Source of the DNA: Acinetobacter sp. WU_MDCI_Axc73
GTDB lineage: Bacteria; Pseudomonadota; Gammaproteobacteria; Pseudomonadales; Moraxellaceae
Length of the DNA: 64,000 bases
Direction of reading: 5' to 3'
Assembly (NCBI RefSeq): GCF_025562455.1
Contig: NZ_JAHPRO010000009.1
Coordinates: 62,001 to 126,000 of the forward strand
Position 1 is the stretch's first letter. Each line of letters starts with the position of its first letter. Of the stretch, positions 51,451 to 62,074 are shown piece after piece. The notes beneath the pieces were generated by a model. It was not told where the DNA came from, searched no databases, and saw only the letters and a program-made list of their open reading frames with translations. Made by a program: the position numbers and the translations under genes.

Positions 51451-53001
51451 TTAACGTTTCCCAAACAAGGAGCCGAGTAAGCCGCGAACTAATTTTTGTC
51501 CAGTTGAACCACCTAAACTGCGCGCTGCACTTTTAGCAAAGGTTCCAAGGACATCGTGTGTGAGCTTGTCTCGTTCGCGTTGCGCTTTTTCATCTGCCTT
51601 TTGCTGTTCACGTGCTAAACGCTCTTGTTCTTTTGCCTGTTGTTTAGCATCTGCTTCTTGTTGCTTGGCTTGTTGCGCGGCTTCGAGTTGGGCTTGTTGC
51701 TGTGCTGCACTTTCGCTCACTTTACGCTGTAACATTTCATAGGCGCTTTCTCGATCTACAGCATGTTCATAGATTCCCGCGACAATACTTTGTGACATTA
51801 AGGCTTTTCGTTCATCAGCGCTTAAAGGGCTAAATGCAGAGTGTGGAGGCATAATCCAACCACGTTCTACAACCTGTGGTGTACCATGTTCATCCAGAAA
51901 ACTAATCAAGGCTTCACCAACAGCAAGCTCAGTAATGGCTTGTTCTACTTTAAATTCAGGATTGGCACGAAAGGTTTCTGCTGCTGTTTTCACTGCTTTT
52001 TGATCTTTTGGTGTAAAAGCACGTAAAGCATGTTGAACCCGATTTCCGAGTTGCCCTAAAACTGTTTCTGGTATGTCGAGAGGGTTTTGACTAATAAAAT
52101 AAACTCCAACGCCTTTAGAACGAATTAAGCGCACAACTTGTTCAATTTTTTGTTGGAGAGCAGGGCTTGCATTGTCAAAAAGTAAGTGTGCTTCATCAAA
52201 GAAAAAGACCAGTTTCGGTTTATCCAGATCTCCAACTTCTGGTAGTTGCTCAAATAATTCTGAAAGCATCCATAATAAAAAAGTAGCATATAGTTTTGGT
52301 GTATTCATGAGTTTATCTGCGGCGAGCAGATTGATATAACCATGACCATTGCTATCAGTCTGAATGAGATCCAGAATATTTAAACTTGGCTCACCAAAAA
52401 ACTGTTCACCACCTTGATCACCCAATGCCAATAAATTCCGCTGAATTGCCCCTAAACTCGCAGGTGATAAATTGCCATATTCTGCTTTTAGATCAGCAGC
52501 ATGATCGCTAACATAACTCAACATGGCCTTCAGATCTTTAAAATCAATGAGCAATAATCCTTGATCATCGGCTATACGGAATACCGCAGAAAGCACACCT
52601 TCCTGAGTGTCATTTAAGTTCAATATTTGTGCCATTAACAATGGCCCAATTTCAGACACCGTGGTGCGAATAGGATGGCCTTGCTCGCCAAATAAATCCC
52701 AAAAAATAGTGGGCGAAGCAGCAAAATCAATAGTGTCTAAACCCAGCGATTTAATCCGTTCATCAAATTTTGGATTATCACTTCCTGCTTTGGCAATACT
52801 CGAGACGTCACCTTTGGCATCTGCTAAAAAAACAGGCACACCAATTCGAGAAAAATTTTCTGCCATGACTTTAAGTGTCACAGTTTTACCTGTTCCTGTT
52901 GCACCTGCAATCAGACCGTGACGGTTTGCAAATTCGGAGTGTAAAACGATATCTTGATGGATATCTGTGGTTTTTTTTGCAATAACAATTGGTGTACCCA
53001 T
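51451..53001 (-). CDS. HerA-like ATPase, DUF853/YjgR family
   Basis: The 516-residue product has a Walker [11 protein letters not shown] near 33, Walker B-like [10 protein letters not shown] (about 260-270) and an S-Q-N sensor, typical of HerA/FtsK-type DNA motor ATPases. The last 110 residues include a highly charged Gln/Ala/Lys/Glu coiled-coil (about 405-470) and a basic tail. Its role is uncharacterised; DNA pumping or resection-like functions are inferred. AGGAA supports the ATG at 53001. The cystathionine-lyase gene ends 18 bp upstream on the same strand, so an operon is likely. Confidence 0.87.
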   Translation of the reverse strand: MGTPIVIAKKTTDIHQDIVLHSEFANRHGLIAGATGTGKTVTLKVMAENFSRIGVPVFLADAKGDVSSIAKAGSDNPKFDERIKSLGLDTIDFAASPTIFWDLFGEQGHPIRTTVSEIGPLLMAQILNLNDTQEGVLSAVFRIADDQGLLLIDFKDLKAMLSYVSDHAADLKAEYGNLSPASLGAIQRNLLALGDQGGEQFFGEPSLNILDLIQTDSNGHGYINLLAADKLMNTPKLYATFLLWMLSELFEQLPEVGDLDKPKLVFFFDEAHLLFDNASPALQQKIEQVVRLIRSKGVGVYFISQNPLDIPETVLGQLGNRVQHALRAFTPKDQKAVKTAAETFRANPEFKVEQAITELAVGEALISFLDEHGTPQVVERGWIMPPHSAFSPLSADERKALMSQSIVAGIYEHAVDRESAYEMLQRKVSESAAQQQAQLEAAQQAKQQEADAKQQAKEQERLAREQQKADEKAQRERDKLTHDVLGTFAKSAARSLGGSTGQKLVRGLLGSLFGKR

Positions 53002-53018
53002 ACTTATTCCTATTCTTA

Positions 53019-54215
53019 TCACTTTTTAATTTGTTGGAGTGCATTCTGGATATCTTGTATTAAATCTTGTGCAGATTCTAGTCCTATGCAAAAGCGAACC
53101 AATAAACCCTGTTGTAAATGTGTATTTGGCAATACTCGCATCTGTTTTAAATCATAAAGCATCACCAGACTTACAGGGCCACCCCAACTAAAACCTAATT
53201 TAAATAATGTTAGGGCATCACAAAAGCGCCGGACGGTGTTCATATCATAGTCAGCTTGAAAGATCACACTGACCAAGCCTGCGCTTTGTTGGTCTATACA
53301 GGTTTCTTGCCAAAACATGTGTCCAGGACTGTCCGCATGGGCTGGATGTAAAACTTGTGCAAACTCAGGCTGATGTTTGAGCCACGCTAACAGGTTTTGT
53401 GTGGTTTGGGCTTGTTGTTGATAACGTAAGCGTATATGCGGCAGACTACGTATCAACTGTGCTGTATCGTCTCCTGACACACAAATACCTTGCGTGGCAT
53501 GTATCTTAAGAAGCTGATGGTGAAGGTGTTGATCACGACTCATCACGCTCCCCATAAGAATATCGCCCCCACCGCTTGGATACTTGGTAAGTGCATGCAC
53601 GGTGATGTCAACGGATAAGTGTTCATCTGAAAAATCAAAAGCATTAAACGCCAGTCCTGCCCCCCATGTATTGTCCAATGCAATTAACACATTGGCCTGT
53701 CTTGCTTTTTTAACCAAGTTTTTAAGATCAGGAAATTCTAAAGTGACTGAACCTGCCGCTTCGAGCCAGATCAGTTTAGTGTGCGCAGAAGGAATAAATG
53801 AATCTGCATCAATTGGATTATAGACTTTGACGGTAATGCCATAACGTTGTTGAAGATTTCTGAGATGTTCCATGTTTGGTCCATACACATTGTCTGGAAC
53901 CCAAACTTCATCGCCTTGATTTAAAAAGGTTGAATTAACCAGATTAATGGCAGATAAACCACTCGGTGCTAGTAAACAATAGATGCCACCTTCAAGCTGT
54001 GCCAATTGATCAGCTAAGGTATAAGTGGTCGGTGTGCCATGTGTTCCATAACTATAATCATAAGCATCTGTCCAATGACGATCAAAAAGGTGCGCTGTCG
54101 AAGGAAATACAATGGTTGATGCACGAAACAGGGGAGGTTGGATGCTAACGATGTATTGAGGAGCCTTTCGTGGGGCGTGAATAAGTTGGGTTTGAATGGT
54201 TTTATTATCTGTCAT
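53019..54215 (-). CDS. metC: cystathionine beta-lyase-type PLP enzyme
   Basis: The 398-residue product is a Cys/Met-metabolism PLP enzyme. PLP-binding marks are present: Y-G-T-H-G-T-P-T near 50, A-P-S-G-L-S-A near 77, D-N-T-W-G-A-G near 172, and the Schiff-base lysine in H-A-L-T-K-Y-P-S-G (about 200). It is closest to MetC, which splits cystathionine to homocysteine, pyruvate and ammonia, though gamma-lyase or synthase roles share these motifs. I start at the ATG at 54215. The HerA-like gene follows at 18 bp. Confidence 0.88.
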   Translation of the reverse strand: MTDNKTIQTQLIHAPRKAPQYIVSIQPPLFRASTIVFPSTAHLFDRHWTDAYDYSYGTHGTPTTYTLADQLAQLEGGIYCLLAPSGLSAINLVNSTFLNQGDEVWVPDNVYGPNMEHLRNLQQRYGITVKVYNPIDADSFIPSAHTKLIWLEAAGSVTLEFPDLKNLVKKARQANVLIALDNTWGAGLAFNAFDFSDEHLSVDITVHALTKYPSGGGDILMGSVMSRDQHLHHQLLKIHATQGICVSGDDTAQLIRSLPHIRLRYQQQAQTTQNLLAWLKHQPEFAQVLHPAHADSPGHMFWQETCIDQQSAGLVSVIFQADYDMNTVRRFCDALTLFKLGFSWGGPVSLVMLYDLKQMRVLPNTHLQQGLLVRFCIGLESAQDLIQDIQNALQQIKK

Positions 54216-54384
54216 GGTGCATATCATTTATGTGATTTAGCTCTAGATTAAAAAATATAAAACCTTTCTGCTAGTTTTAGTCGAGTTTTGTGAGTATTTC
54301 TTTACATAAAACTGCGTTAGCAAAAGTTGGCTTCATTTTTGCTATGACTTAGCTAATACCAACAAAAATACAGGTGCTAAGTGC

Positions 54385-55116
54385 ATGAAGTCGCATTTAA
54401 AAGTGCATTATTTTCAGCATATTGCTGATGAAGGGTTCGGAAGTTGTTATGATTTTTTGAAAAAAAATCAGGCAAAAATTACCGCGACTGAATTCTTCGC
54501 ATTACCCCCTGATTTGCCGCTTGAAATAGAGGCGCTCCCTCGGATTGAAGATGTCGATTTGCTGATCATCATGGGCGGAACAATGAGTGTCAATGATGAA
54601 GCTAATTTTCCTTGGTTGAAAATTGAAAAACGCTGGATCCGCCGTTATTTAGCCGCAGGTAAGCCTGCGATTGGATTGTGTTTGGGTGGACAACTCATTG
54701 CCAATGCCTTGGGGGCTGCTGTGAGCCGCAATCCATTTCAGGAGCTAGGCTGGACGACAGTACACCGTGTACCACAATCGGCAGCGCAGTGTTTTCCTTT
54801 GCCCTCTTCTTTACATGTGATGCAGTGGCACAGTGAAACTTTTGAGATCCCCAAGGGCGCGGTTCATTTAGCTGAAAATGAAGTCTGTCGTAATCAGATG
54901 TATCAGATTGGGCAAAATGTTTTAGGTTTTCAGTTTCATCCAGAAATTACCCCACAAACACTTGAGTTATTTTTGGAAAACGATGATGAGGTGGCCATTT
55001 TTCATGGAGAATACGTACAGCCAGTCAATCAACTTAAACAATCAAAACAATCAAAATTTATAGAGGGAAACCAACTACTCAATCAAGCGATTGAATATGT
55101 AGTGAATGCATCGTAA
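54385..55116 (+). CDS. class I glutamine amidotransferase-like protein
   Basis: The 243-residue product has the catalytic triad: Cys in G-L-C-L-G-G-Q (about residue 99), and His and Glu in F-Q-F-H-P-E (about 181-186). Proteins of this type (GMP-synthase-like stand-alone GATases) hydrolyse glutamine or gamma-glutamyl compounds. No synthase partner is adjacent, so a gamma-glutamyl hydrolase-like role is possible. The gene is divergent from metC. The C-terminal residues after about 215 are Gln/Lys-rich. The next gene downstream is rpsJ, behind its own promoter. Confidence 0.85.
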   Translation: MKSHLKVHYFQHIADEGFGSCYDFLKKNQAKITATEFFALPPDLPLEIEALPRIEDVDLLIIMGGTMSVNDEANFPWLKIEKRWIRRYLAAGKPAIGLCLGGQLIANALGAAVSRNPFQELGWTTVHRVPQSAAQCFPLPSSLHVMQWHSETFEIPKGAVHLAENEVCRNQMYQIGQNVLGFQFHPEITPQTLELFLENDDEVAIFHGEYVQPVNQLKQSKQSKFIEGNQLLNQAIEYVVNAS

Positions 55117-55179
55117 ACAAAAAAAAGCAAATGATTTAAAATAAAACTCGGATATTTTACGATTCAACAGCAAATAGAA

Positions 55180-55208
55180 TTGCGTAAGAGTTAAACAGTC
55201 GTTATAAT
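55180..55208 (+). promoter_or_regulatory. predicted promoter of the S10 ribosomal operon
   Basis: TTGCGT (-35-like) at 55180-55185, a 17-bp spacer, and a perfect TATAAT at 55203-55208. It is placed before a leader of about 160 nt. Confidence 0.7.
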
Positions 55209-55214
55209 GAGCGA

Positions 55215-55375
55215 CCCTCAAATTGTGAGGTCATTTACTGCAAAGAATGTAGTAAATGCATGACAGTCGCGGCATCGATCGTGACCTTAGTGATTTTCAC
55301 TGCCTTTGACACTTGCCAGTAGGTGAGGTGCGTCAAGGGTGATTCTTTATATATTTTGGCTTGGAGTTTACTGGT
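55215..55375 (+). promoter_or_regulatory. S10 operon leader with hairpin
   Basis: The leader contains a 10-bp hairpin (CATTTACTGC with GTAGTAAATG, one G-U, 55232-55258). In E. coli the S10 leader is bound by ribosomal protein L4 for autogenous attenuation. The same logic is plausible here, but I see no direct similarity to the E. coli hairpins. Confidence 0.45.
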
Positions 55376-55687
55376 ATGTCTAACCAGAGAATCCGTATCC
55401 GTCTTAAGTCTTTTGATCATCGTCTGATTGATCAATCTTCTCAAGAGATCGTAGAAACCGCTAAGCGTACTGGCGCACAAGTGTGTGGTCCAATTCCGAT
55501 GCCTACTCGCATCGAACGCTTCAACGTTCTTACTTCACCGCACGTAAACAAAGATGCGCGTGATCAGTATGAAATCCGCACCTACAAACGTTTGATCGAT
55601 ATCGTTCAACCAACAGATAAAACTGTTGATGCATTGATGAAATTGGATCTTGCAGCGGGTGTTGATGTTCAGATCGCATTGGGTTAA
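55376..55687 (+). CDS. rpsJ: 30S ribosomal protein S10
   Basis: 103 residues, full length, starting [14 protein letters not shown]. The block G-P-I-P-M-P-T-R (about 39-46) is the conserved loop contacting 16S rRNA, and it is also the NusE factor in antitermination. It is first in the ribosomal cluster and is preceded by promoter and leader. I use the ATG at 55376 because family members begin there; an upstream ATG five codons earlier is less usual. Confidence 0.98.
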   Translation: MSNQRIRIRLKSFDHRLIDQSSQEIVETAKRTGAQVCGPIPMPTRIERFNVLTSPHVNKDARDQYEIRTYKRLIDIVQPTDKTVDALMKLDLAAGVDVQIALG

Positions 55688-55746
55688 GGCTTTCGGGTTA
55701 ATTAGTGCTTGGCATTAATTAAGCTGCTTTTTTAGAGGTTACACAC

Positions 55747-56385
55747 ATGGCTATTGGTTTAGTCGGCCGCAAGTGCGGTATGACCCGTATCTTTACAGAT
55801 GCCGGCGTCTCTGTGCCTGTTACAGTGATTGAGGTTGATCCTAACCGTATCACTCAAATTAAAACGCTTGAAACTGATGGTTATCAAGCGGTTCAAGTTA
55901 CTACTGGTGAACGTCGTGAATCTCGCGTAACCAATGCACAGAAAGGTCATTTCGCGAAAGCGGGTGTGGCTGCTGGTCGTTTGGTTAAAGAGTTTCGCGT
56001 GACTGAAGCTGAACTTGAAGGTCGTGAAGTTGGCGGTACAATTGGTGTTGATTTGTTTGCAGTGGGTCAGATTGTTGATGTCACTGGTCAATCAAAAGGT
56101 AAAGGTTTCCAAGGTGGTGTTAAACGTTGGAACTTCCGTACCCAAGACGCGACTCATGGTAACTCAGTTTCTCACCGTGTTTTAGGTTCTACAGGTCAAA
56201 ACCAGACTCCTGGACGCGTGTTCAAAGGCAAAAAAATGGCCGGTCACCTAGGTGATGAGCGCGTAACAGTACAAGGTCTTGAAATTGTATCAGTTGACGC
56301 AGAACGTTCAGTTCTTGTGGTTAAAGGTGCGATTCCTGGTGCTACTGGTGGCGACGTTATCGTTCGTCCTACGATCAAGGCCTGA
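55747..56385 (+). CDS. rplC: 50S ribosomal protein L3
   Basis: 212 residues, starting [14 protein letters not shown], with the long extension loop around residues 125-160 ([11 protein letters not shown]) that reaches the peptidyl-transferase centre. The Gln in that loop (T-G-Q-N-Q-T-P-G) is the site methylated by PrmB in other bacteria. GAGGTTACACAC precedes the ATG. Confidence 0.98.
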   Translation: MAIGLVGRKCGMTRIFTDAGVSVPVTVIEVDPNRITQIKTLETDGYQAVQVTTGERRESRVTNAQKGHFAKAGVAAGRLVKEFRVTEAELEGREVGGTIGVDLFAVGQIVDVTGQSKGKGFQGGVKRWNFRTQDATHGNSVSHRVLGSTGQNQTPGRVFKGKKMAGHLGDERVTVQGLEIVSVDAERSVLVVKGAIPGATGGDVIVRPTIKA

Positions 56386-56396
56386 GGGGAAATAAC

Positions 56397-56999
56397 GTGA
56401 ATTTAAAAACTGTTTCCGGCTCTGCTGTTGAGTTGTCTGAAGTTGCTTTCGGACGTGAATTTAATGAAGCGCTTGTACATCAAGTGGTTACAGCTTATTT
56501 AGCTGGTGGCCGTCAAGGTACGCGTGCTCAAAAATCACGTGCTGAAGTGTCTGGTGGTGGTAAAAAACCATTCCGTCAAAAAGGTACTGGCCGCGCTCGT
56601 GCTGGTTCTATTCGTAGCCCAATCTGGGTTGGCGGTGGTAAAACTTTTGCTGCACGTCCACAAGACTGGTCTCAAAAAGTAAACCGCAAAATGTATCGCG
56701 GTGCAATGCAATGTATCCTTGCTGAACTTGTTCGTCAGGATCGTCTTGTATTGGTTGAAGAGTTTGCTGTAGCTGCTCCTAAAACTAAAGAATTGCTTGC
56801 AAAACTTAACGACTTGAATGCAGCTCGTGCACTTATCGTGACTGATGCTGTAGATGAGAACTTATATCTTGCTGCACGTAACCTTCCACATGTTGATGTG
56901 GTTGATGCTGCTGCAATCGATCCTGTTAGCTTGATCGCGTTTGATAAAGTTGTCATGTCTGTAGCTGCTGCTAAGAAAATTGAGGTAGAACTCGGATGA
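56397..56999 (+). CDS. rplD: 50S ribosomal protein L4
   Basis: 200 residues with GTG start at 56397, preceded by GAGGGGA. The central extended loop (about 45-90: [14 protein letters not shown]) lines the exit tunnel. In E. coli L4 also autoregulates the S10 operon. The last codons overlap rplW by 4 nt. Confidence 0.97.
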   Translation: MNLKTVSGSAVELSEVAFGREFNEALVHQVVTAYLAGGRQGTRAQKSRAEVSGGGKKPFRQKGTGRARAGSIRSPIWVGGGKTFAARPQDWSQKVNRKMYRGAMQCILAELVRQDRLVLVEEFAVAAPKTKELLAKLNDLNAARALIVTDAVDENLYLAARNLPHVDVVDAAAIDPVSLIAFDKVVMSVAAAKKIEVELG

Positions 57000-57316
57000 A
57001 CAACGAACGTATCTATCAAGTCCTAAAAGGACCGGTCTTCTCAGAAAAGGCACAAGTTTTAGGTGATACTGCTGGTGTTCAAGTATTTAAAGTTGATATT
57101 AATGCAACTAAGCTTGAAGTTAAAAAAGCAGTAGAACAACTATTTGGTGTAGAAGTTGTTAAAGTTAACACAACTATTACTAAAGGTAAGACTAAGCGCT
57201 TTGGTAAAACATTAGGACGTCGTTCTGATGTTAAAAAAGCATACGTCACCCTGAAAGCTGGCCAAGATGTTGAAATGGCTGACTTGGGCGATACCGCTGA
57301 AAGCGCAGCGGAATAA
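56996..57316 (+). CDS. rplW: 50S ribosomal protein L23
   Basis: 106 residues, beginning [13 protein letters not shown]. The central part carries the rRNA-binding K-G-K-T-K-R-F-G block, and L23 forms the docking site near the exit tunnel for trigger factor and SRP in other bacteria. It overlaps the rplD stop by 4 nt. Confidence 0.97.
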   Translation: MNNERIYQVLKGPVFSEKAQVLGDTAGVQVFKVDINATKLEVKKAVEQLFGVEVVKVNTTITKGKTKRFGKTLGRRSDVKKAYVTLKAGQDVEMADLGDTAESAAE

Positions 57317-57327
57317 GGACGAAAATT

Positions 57328-58152
57328 ATGCCGATTCAAAAATGTAAGCCAACGTCTCCAGGACGTCGCTTTGTAGAGAAAGTGGTTCATGACCATCTTC
57401 ACAAAGGCGCGCCTTATGCACCGTTGGTTGAAGCTAAAAAACGTACTGGTGGTCGTAATAACAACGGTCACATTACGACTCGTCACGTTGGTGGTGGACA
57501 CAAGCAAAACTACCGTATCGTTGATTTTAAACGTAACAAAGATGGCGTTCCAGCAACTGTAGAACGCATTGAGTATGATCCTAACCGTACAGCACATATT
57601 GCTTTATTGAAATATGCTGATGGTGAGCGTCGTTACATCATTGCGCCTAAAGGTTTACGTGCAGGTGATAAAGTTCAATCTGGTAACGATGCTCCAATTC
57701 GTCCAGGTAACTGTTTGCCACTTCGCAATATGCCTATCGGTTCTACACTACATAACGTTGAACTTAAAATCGGTAAAGGTGCTCAAATTGCACGTTCTGC
57801 TGGTACATCAGTTCAGTTGTTGGGTCGTGATGGTTCTTACGCGATCATTCGTCTACGTTCAGGCGAGATGCGTAAAGTGCATGTTGAATGCCGTGCTGTA
57901 ATTGGTGAAGTTTCTAACCAAGAAAGCAACCTACGTTCATTGGGTAAAGCTGGTGCAGCGCGCTGGCGTGGTGTTCGTCCTACCGTTCGTGGTATGGCGA
58001 TGAACCCAGTTGATCACCCACACGGTGGTGGTGAAGGGCGTAACAAAGGTATCCAACCTGTAAGCCCATGGGGTCAAAAAGCGAAAGGGTACAAGACTCG
58101 TACCAATAAGCGTACGACTAAGATGATTATCCGCGACCGTCGCGTCAAGTAA
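57328..58152 (+). CDS. rplB: 50S ribosomal protein L2
   Basis: 274 residues, full length. The C-terminal [12 protein letters not shown] block (about 228-240) is the conserved segment that includes the histidine near the peptidyl-transferase centre. The N-terminal basic [11 protein letters not shown] region binds 23S rRNA. It follows rplW by 11 bp. Confidence 0.98.
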   Translation: MPIQKCKPTSPGRRFVEKVVHDHLHKGAPYAPLVEAKKRTGGRNNNGHITTRHVGGGHKQNYRIVDFKRNKDGVPATVERIEYDPNRTAHIALLKYADGERRYIIAPKGLRAGDKVQSGNDAPIRPGNCLPLRNMPIGSTLHNVELKIGKGAQIARSAGTSVQLLGRDGSYAIIRLRSGEMRKVHVECRAVIGEVSNQESNLRSLGKAGAARWRGVRPTVRGMAMNPVDHPHGGGEGRNKGIQPVSPWGQKAKGYKTRTNKRTTKMIIRDRRVK

Positions 58153-58165
58153 AGGAATCTGACTA

Positions 58166-58441
58166 ATGCCTCGTTCATTAAAAAAAGGTCCATTCGTCGA
58201 CGCGCATTTGTTCGCTAAGGTTGAAGCTGCTGTTGCTGCTAATAACCGTAAGCCGATCAAAACTTGGTCTCGTCGCTCAATGATTCTTCCAGATTTTGTT
58301 GGTTTAACAATTTCTGTTCACAATGGCCGTAACCACGTTCCAGTAATCATTACTGAACACATGGTTGGTCATAAACTCGGTGAATTCGCGCCAACTCGTA
58401 CCTATCGTGGTCACGGTGTTGATAAGAAATCTAAACGTTAA
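58166..58441 (+). CDS. rpsS: 30S ribosomal protein S19
   Basis: 91 residues, starting [11 protein letters not shown] and ending with the basic K-K-S-K-R tail. S19 sits in the 30S head and contacts the 50S subunit. AGGAATC precedes the ATG. Confidence 0.98.
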   Translation: MPRSLKKGPFVDAHLFAKVEAAVAANNRKPIKTWSRRSMILPDFVGLTISVHNGRNHVPVIITEHMVGHKLGEFAPTRTYRGHGVDKKSKR

Positions 58442-58449
58442 TAGGTGTC

Positions 58450-58782
58450 ATGATGGAAGTAACTGCTAAATTACGCGGTGCCGCTATCTCGGCACAAAAG
58501 GCACGTTTGGTTGCAGACCTAATCCGTGGCAAATCTGTTGCTCACGCGCTTAATATCCTAAACTTCAGCAACAAAAAAGCTGCTGTTTTAGTGAAAAAAG
58601 CTTTGGAATCTGCAATTGCAAATGCTGAACACAATAACAGTTTAGATGTAGACGACCTTAAAGTTTCTACGATTTACGTTGATGAAGGCATTAGCCTTAA
58701 ACGTATTATGCCACGTGCTAAAGGCCGTGCAGATCGTATTACTAAGCGTACTTGTCACATCACCGTTAAGGTAGGGGTTTGA
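58450..58782 (+). CDS. rplV: 50S ribosomal protein L22
   Basis: 110 residues if the first of two adjacent ATGs is used. The beta-hairpin near residues 80-100 (I-M-P-R-A-K-G-R-A) lines the exit tunnel and, in other species, is a site of macrolide-resistance mutations. The sequence [16 protein letters not shown] fits the family start at the second ATG too. Confidence 0.97.
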   Translation: MMEVTAKLRGAAISAQKARLVADLIRGKSVAHALNILNFSNKKAAVLVKKALESAIANAEHNNSLDVDDLKVSTIYVDEGISLKRIMPRAKGRADRITKRTCHITVKVGV

Positions 58783-58783
58783 T

Positions 58784-59539
58784 ATGGGTCAGAAGGTTCA
58801 TCCAATCGGTATCCGCCTAGGTGTTGTGAAACGTCATAACGCTAACTGGTATGCGAATCCGAAACAATACGCTGAATACTTGCTTAAAGATCTTCAAGTT
58901 CGTGAGTTTTTGACTAAAAAACTTAAGAGCGCGATGGTGAGCAATATTCTTATCGAACGTCCAACAGGCGCTGCTAAAGTAACAATTAGCACTGCTCGTC
59001 CTGGTATCGTGATCGGTAAAAAAGGCGAAGACATTGAAAAATTACAGCGCGAACTTACCAATATTATGGGTGTTCCTGCGCAAGTAAGCATCAACGAAAT
59101 CGATCGCCCAGACTTAGATGCGCGTTTAGTTGCTGAAGCAATCGCTTCTCAACTTGAAAAGCGTGTAATGTTCCGTCGTGCTATGAAGCGTGCGGTTCAA
59201 AACACGATGCGTGCTGGTGCTAAAGGTATCAAAGTTGAAGTTTCAGGCCGTTTAGGTGGTGCTGAGATTGCTCGTACTGAATGGTATCGTGAAGGTCGTG
59301 TACCTTTGCATACACTTCGTGCGGACATCGATTATGCAACTATGCGTGCAGAAACAACTTACGGTACGATTGGTGTTAAAGTCTGGATTTTCCGTGGTGA
59401 GATCTTAGGTGGCATGAAACAAGTCATGAACCCTGCTCCTGCTGAAGAGCGTCCAGCTAAACGCGGTCGTGGTCGTGGTGAAGGTCAAGAACAGCGTCGT
59501 GGACGTCGTAATGACCGTGCTGCTGACAAGGGAGAATAA
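58784..59539 (+). CDS. rpsC: 30S ribosomal protein S3
   Basis: 251 residues. The KH domain ([10 protein letters not shown] near 70) and the second domain with M-F-R-R-A-M-K-R-A are in place; S3 forms part of the mRNA entry channel. The C-terminus (about 215-251) is extended with Arg/Gly-rich R-G-R-G-R-G and R-R-G-R-R-N-D-R, longer than in E. coli. Confidence 0.97.
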   Translation: MGQKVHPIGIRLGVVKRHNANWYANPKQYAEYLLKDLQVREFLTKKLKSAMVSNILIERPTGAAKVTISTARPGIVIGKKGEDIEKLQRELTNIMGVPAQVSINEIDRPDLDARLVAEAIASQLEKRVMFRRAMKRAVQNTMRAGAKGIKVEVSGRLGGAEIARTEWYREGRVPLHTLRADIDYATMRAETTYGTIGVKVWIFRGEILGGMKQVMNPAPAEERPAKRGRGRGEGQEQRRGRRNDRAADKGE

Positions 59540-59542
59540 TCC

Positions 59543-59956
59543 ATGTTGCAACCTAAACGTACCAAATTCCGTAAAATGCACAAAGGTCGTAATACTGGCC
59601 TAGCGCATCGTGGTAGTACAGTATCATTTGGTTCGATTGCGATTAAAGCGACTGAACGTGGTCGTATGACTGCGCGTCAGATCGAAGCTGCGCGTCGTAC
59701 CATTAGCCGTCGTATTAAGCGTGGTGGTAAAATCTTCATCCGTGTATTCCCAGACAAACCAATTACCGAAAAACCATTAGAAGTTCGTATGGGTAACGGT
59801 AAAGGTAATGTGGAATACTGGGTTTGTGAGATCAAGCCAGGTAAGATCCTGTACGAAATTGAAGGTGTGAACGATGAATTGGCAACTGAAGCATTTAAGC
59901 TTGCTGCTGCTAAACTTCCGTTTAAAACCACTATTGTGACTCGGACGGTAATGTAA
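59543..59956 (+). CDS. rplP: 50S ribosomal protein L16
   Basis: 137 residues, starting [15 protein letters not shown], with the conserved [11 protein letters not shown] near 55 and M-G-N-G-K-G. L16 helps position A-site tRNA. The stop overlaps the rpmC start by one base (TAATG). Confidence 0.98.
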   Translation: MLQPKRTKFRKMHKGRNTGLAHRGSTVSFGSIAIKATERGRMTARQIEAARRTISRRIKRGGKIFIRVFPDKPITEKPLEVRMGNGKGNVEYWVCEIKPGKILYEIEGVNDELATEAFKLAAAKLPFKTTIVTRTVM

Positions 59957-60153
59957 TGAAAACTAAAGATCTACGTGAAAAATCGGTAGAAGAGTTGAAA
60001 GCGTTGCTTGATGAGCAACAGCTTAACCAATTCCGTCTTCGTATGGCGAAAGCGACTGGTCAATTGGGTAAATCGCACGAAGTGCAAATTGCTCGTAAAG
60101 CTATCGCTCGCATCAAGACACTCCTTACCGAAAAACAGGGGAACGGACAATGA
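59956..60153 (+). CDS. rpmC: 50S ribosomal protein L29
   Basis: 65 residues of two long helices, starting [13 protein letters not shown], with R-I-K-T-L-L-T-E at the end. It overlaps rplP by 1 nt and rpsQ by 4 nt. Confidence 0.96.
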
Positions 60154-60407
60154 GTGAAAAAACAGTCCGCACGTTAACCGGCAAAGTCGTAAGCGACAAA
60201 ATGGACAAGTCTATTGTTGTACTTATTGAACGCCGCGTTCAACACCCGTTGTATGGCAAATCAATCCGCCGTTCAACTAAATTACACGCTCATGATGAGA
60301 ACAACGTTGCTAAACTTGGCGACCTAGTGACCATTAAAGAAAGCCGCCCAATTTCTAAAACTAAAGCTTGGACTTTAGTGGAAGTAGTTGAAGTAGCTGC
60401 TGAGTAA
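60150..60407 (+). CDS. rpsQ: 30S ribosomal protein S17
   Basis: 85 residues, starting [15 protein letters not shown], with the OB-fold sequence D-K-S-I-V-V-L-I-E and the R-P-I-S-K-T-K end. It is the last gene of the classical S10 block; a hairpin separates it from rplN. Confidence 0.97.
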
Positions 60408-60424
60408 TTACGTTCTTGTTGCAT

Positions 60425-60474
60425 CATCGGTCAATTTCGAGTACTCTTTGAGCCTTTCGAAATTGCGACCGGTG
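60425..60474 (+). promoter_or_regulatory. long bulged hairpin between rpsQ and rplN
   Basis: Sixteen base pairs (including one U-G) form from CATCGGTC-AATTTCGA at 60425-60440 and TCGAAATT-GC-GACCGGTG at 60457-60474, with a 2-nt bulge (GC) and a 16-nt loop. No U-tract follows, so it is unlikely to be an intrinsic terminator. It lies at the S10/spc junction, where an RNase site or r-protein binding site would be useful. Confidence 0.6.
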
Positions 60475-60497
60475 TTGCTCGGTTTTGGAGTAGGGTA

Positions 60498-60866
60498 ATG
60501 ATTCAAACCGAAAGTATGCTCGACGTAGCAGACAATAGTGGTGCCCGCCGCGTACAATGTATTAAAGTACTAGGTGGCTCACATCGTCGTTATGCTTCTG
60601 TTGGCGACATTATTAAAGTGACTGTTAAAGAAGCAATTCCACGTGGCCGTGTTAAAAAAGGTGACGTGATGAATGCGGTTGTGGTACGTACTAAGTTTGG
60701 TATTCGTCGTCCAGACGGTTCTGTGATCCGTTTTGATGATAATGCTGCTGTATTGTTAAACAACAATAAAGCTCCGATTGCCACTCGTATTTTCGGACCA
60801 GTGACTCGTGAACTTCGTACTGAACAGTTCATGAAAATCATTTCATTGGCTCCTGAAGTTCTATAA
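60498..60866 (+). CDS. rplN: 50S ribosomal protein L14
   Basis: 122 residues, starting [14 protein letters not shown], with G-R-V-K-K-G-D-V near 50 and the L-R-T-E-Q-F-M-K-I end. L14 is at the 30S-50S interface. TTGGAGTAGG supplies a strong ribosome-binding site. Confidence 0.98.
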   Translation: MIQTESMLDVADNSGARRVQCIKVLGGSHRRYASVGDIIKVTVKEAIPRGRVKKGDVMNAVVVRTKFGIRRPDGSVIRFDDNAAVLLNNNKAPIATRIFGPVTRELRTEQFMKIISLAPEVL

Positions 60867-60875
60867 GAGGCAATC

Positions 60876-61196
60876 ATGGCTAAGATTAAAAAAGGCGATC
60901 AGGTTATCGTGATCGCAGGTAAAGAAAAAGGCAAACAGGGGACTGTTTTGTCTGTTTCTGAAGACCGCGTTAAGGTTGAAGGCCTTAACTTAGTGAAGAA
61001 GCATCAAAAGCCGAACCGTGTAACTGGTGCCGAAGGTGGTATCGTTACTCAGGAAGCTTCGCTTCATATCTCAAACGTGGCAATTTTCAATGCTACAACC
61101 CAAAAGGCTGACCGTGTTGGTTACCAAGTTGATGAAAATGGCACGAAAACTCGTGTTTATAAATCAAATGGTGAATCAGTGGCGGTAGCGAAGTAA
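60876..61196 (+). CDS. rplX: 50S ribosomal protein L24
   Basis: 106 residues with the KOW-type motif [16 protein letters not shown] near residue 8. L24 starts 50S assembly at the 5' end of 23S rRNA. GAGGCAATC precedes the ATG, 9 bp after rplN. Confidence 0.97.
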   Translation: MAKIKKGDQVIVIAGKEKGKQGTVLSVSEDRVKVEGLNLVKKHQKPNRVTGAEGGIVTQEASLHISNVAIFNATTQKADRVGYQVDENGTKTRVYKSNGESVAVAK

Positions 61197-61211
61197 TAGG
61201 TTGAAACGGCT

Positions 61212-61748
61212 ATGGCCAGACTTAAAACACGTTACAATGAAGAACTTAAAGCTAAGTTACAACAAGAACTTAGCATTAAGAATGTAATGGAAATTCCTCG
61301 CATTACAAAAATCACTCTAAATATGGGTGTAGGCGCAGCTGCAACTGATAAGAAATTATTAGACGGTGCTGTTGCTGATATGGTGCTTATTGCTGGTCAA
61401 AAACCAGTAGTAACACTTGCGCGTAAATCAATCGCAGGTTTCAAAATCCGTGATGGTTGGCCAATTGGTTGTAAAGTGACTTTACGTGGCGAACAAATGT
61501 ACGAATTCTTGGACCGTTTGATCTCAATCGCAATCCCTCGTATCCGTGACTTCCGTGGTTTCTCAGCGAAATCTTTCGACGGTCGTGGAAACTACTCAAT
61601 GGGCTTGAAAGAGCAAATCGTTTTCCCTGAAATCGATTTTGACAAGATTGATCGTATTCGTGGTATGGATATTACTATCACTACGACTGCTCGCACCGAT
61701 GACGAAGGCCGTGCGCTTATGCGTGCATTCGGCTTCCCGTTCAAATAA
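61212..61748 (+). CDS. rplE: 50S ribosomal protein L5
   Basis: 178 residues, starting [12 protein letters not shown], with the 5S rRNA-binding region [13 protein letters not shown] near 75. The C-terminal [17 protein letters not shown] is family-typical. Confidence 0.98.
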   Translation: MARLKTRYNEELKAKLQQELSIKNVMEIPRITKITLNMGVGAAATDKKLLDGAVADMVLIAGQKPVVTLARKSIAGFKIRDGWPIGCKVTLRGEQMYEFLDRLISIAIPRIRDFRGFSAKSFDGRGNYSMGLKEQIVFPEIDFDKIDRIRGMDITITTTARTDDEGRALMRAFGFPFK

Positions 61749-61757
61749 GAGGTCGAT

Positions 61758-62063
61758 ATGGCTAAGAAAAGTATGATTAATCGCGAGTTGAAACGCGAAC
61801 AAACTGTTGCTAAATACGCTGCAAAACGCGCTGAATTAAAAGCGATTATTGCTAACGTAAATGCATCTGACGAAGAGCGTTTCCAAGCGACATTAAAGTT
61901 ACAGGCATTGCCACGTAACGCATCTCCAGTACGTCTTCGTAACCGTTGTGGTTTGACAGGTCGTCCTCATGGTTACTTCCGTAAGTTCGGTTTAAGCCGT
62001 AACAAATTACGTGATACAGTAATGCAGGGTGATGTACCTGGCGTTGTTAAGGCAAGCTGGTAA
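61758..62063 (+). CDS. rpsN: 30S ribosomal protein S14 (zinc-independent type)
   Basis: 101 residues. This is the longer C-minus form: the CxxC zinc motifs of short S14 are absent, and only one cysteine lies in [12 protein letters not shown]. The basic C-terminus (F-G-L-S-R-N-K-L-R) binds 16S rRNA. Confidence 0.97.
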   Translation: MAKKSMINRELKREQTVAKYAAKRAELKAIIANVNASDEERFQATLKLQALPRNASPVRLRNRCGLTGRPHGYFRKFGLSRNKLRDTVMQGDVPGVVKASW

Positions 62064-62074
62064 GGAGCAACTAA

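Noticed and set aside
57079..57597. 172-codon minus-strand frame opposite rplW/rplB
   Set aside because: A shadow of two well-supported ribosomal protein genes; the product is Thr/Val-rich without any motif.
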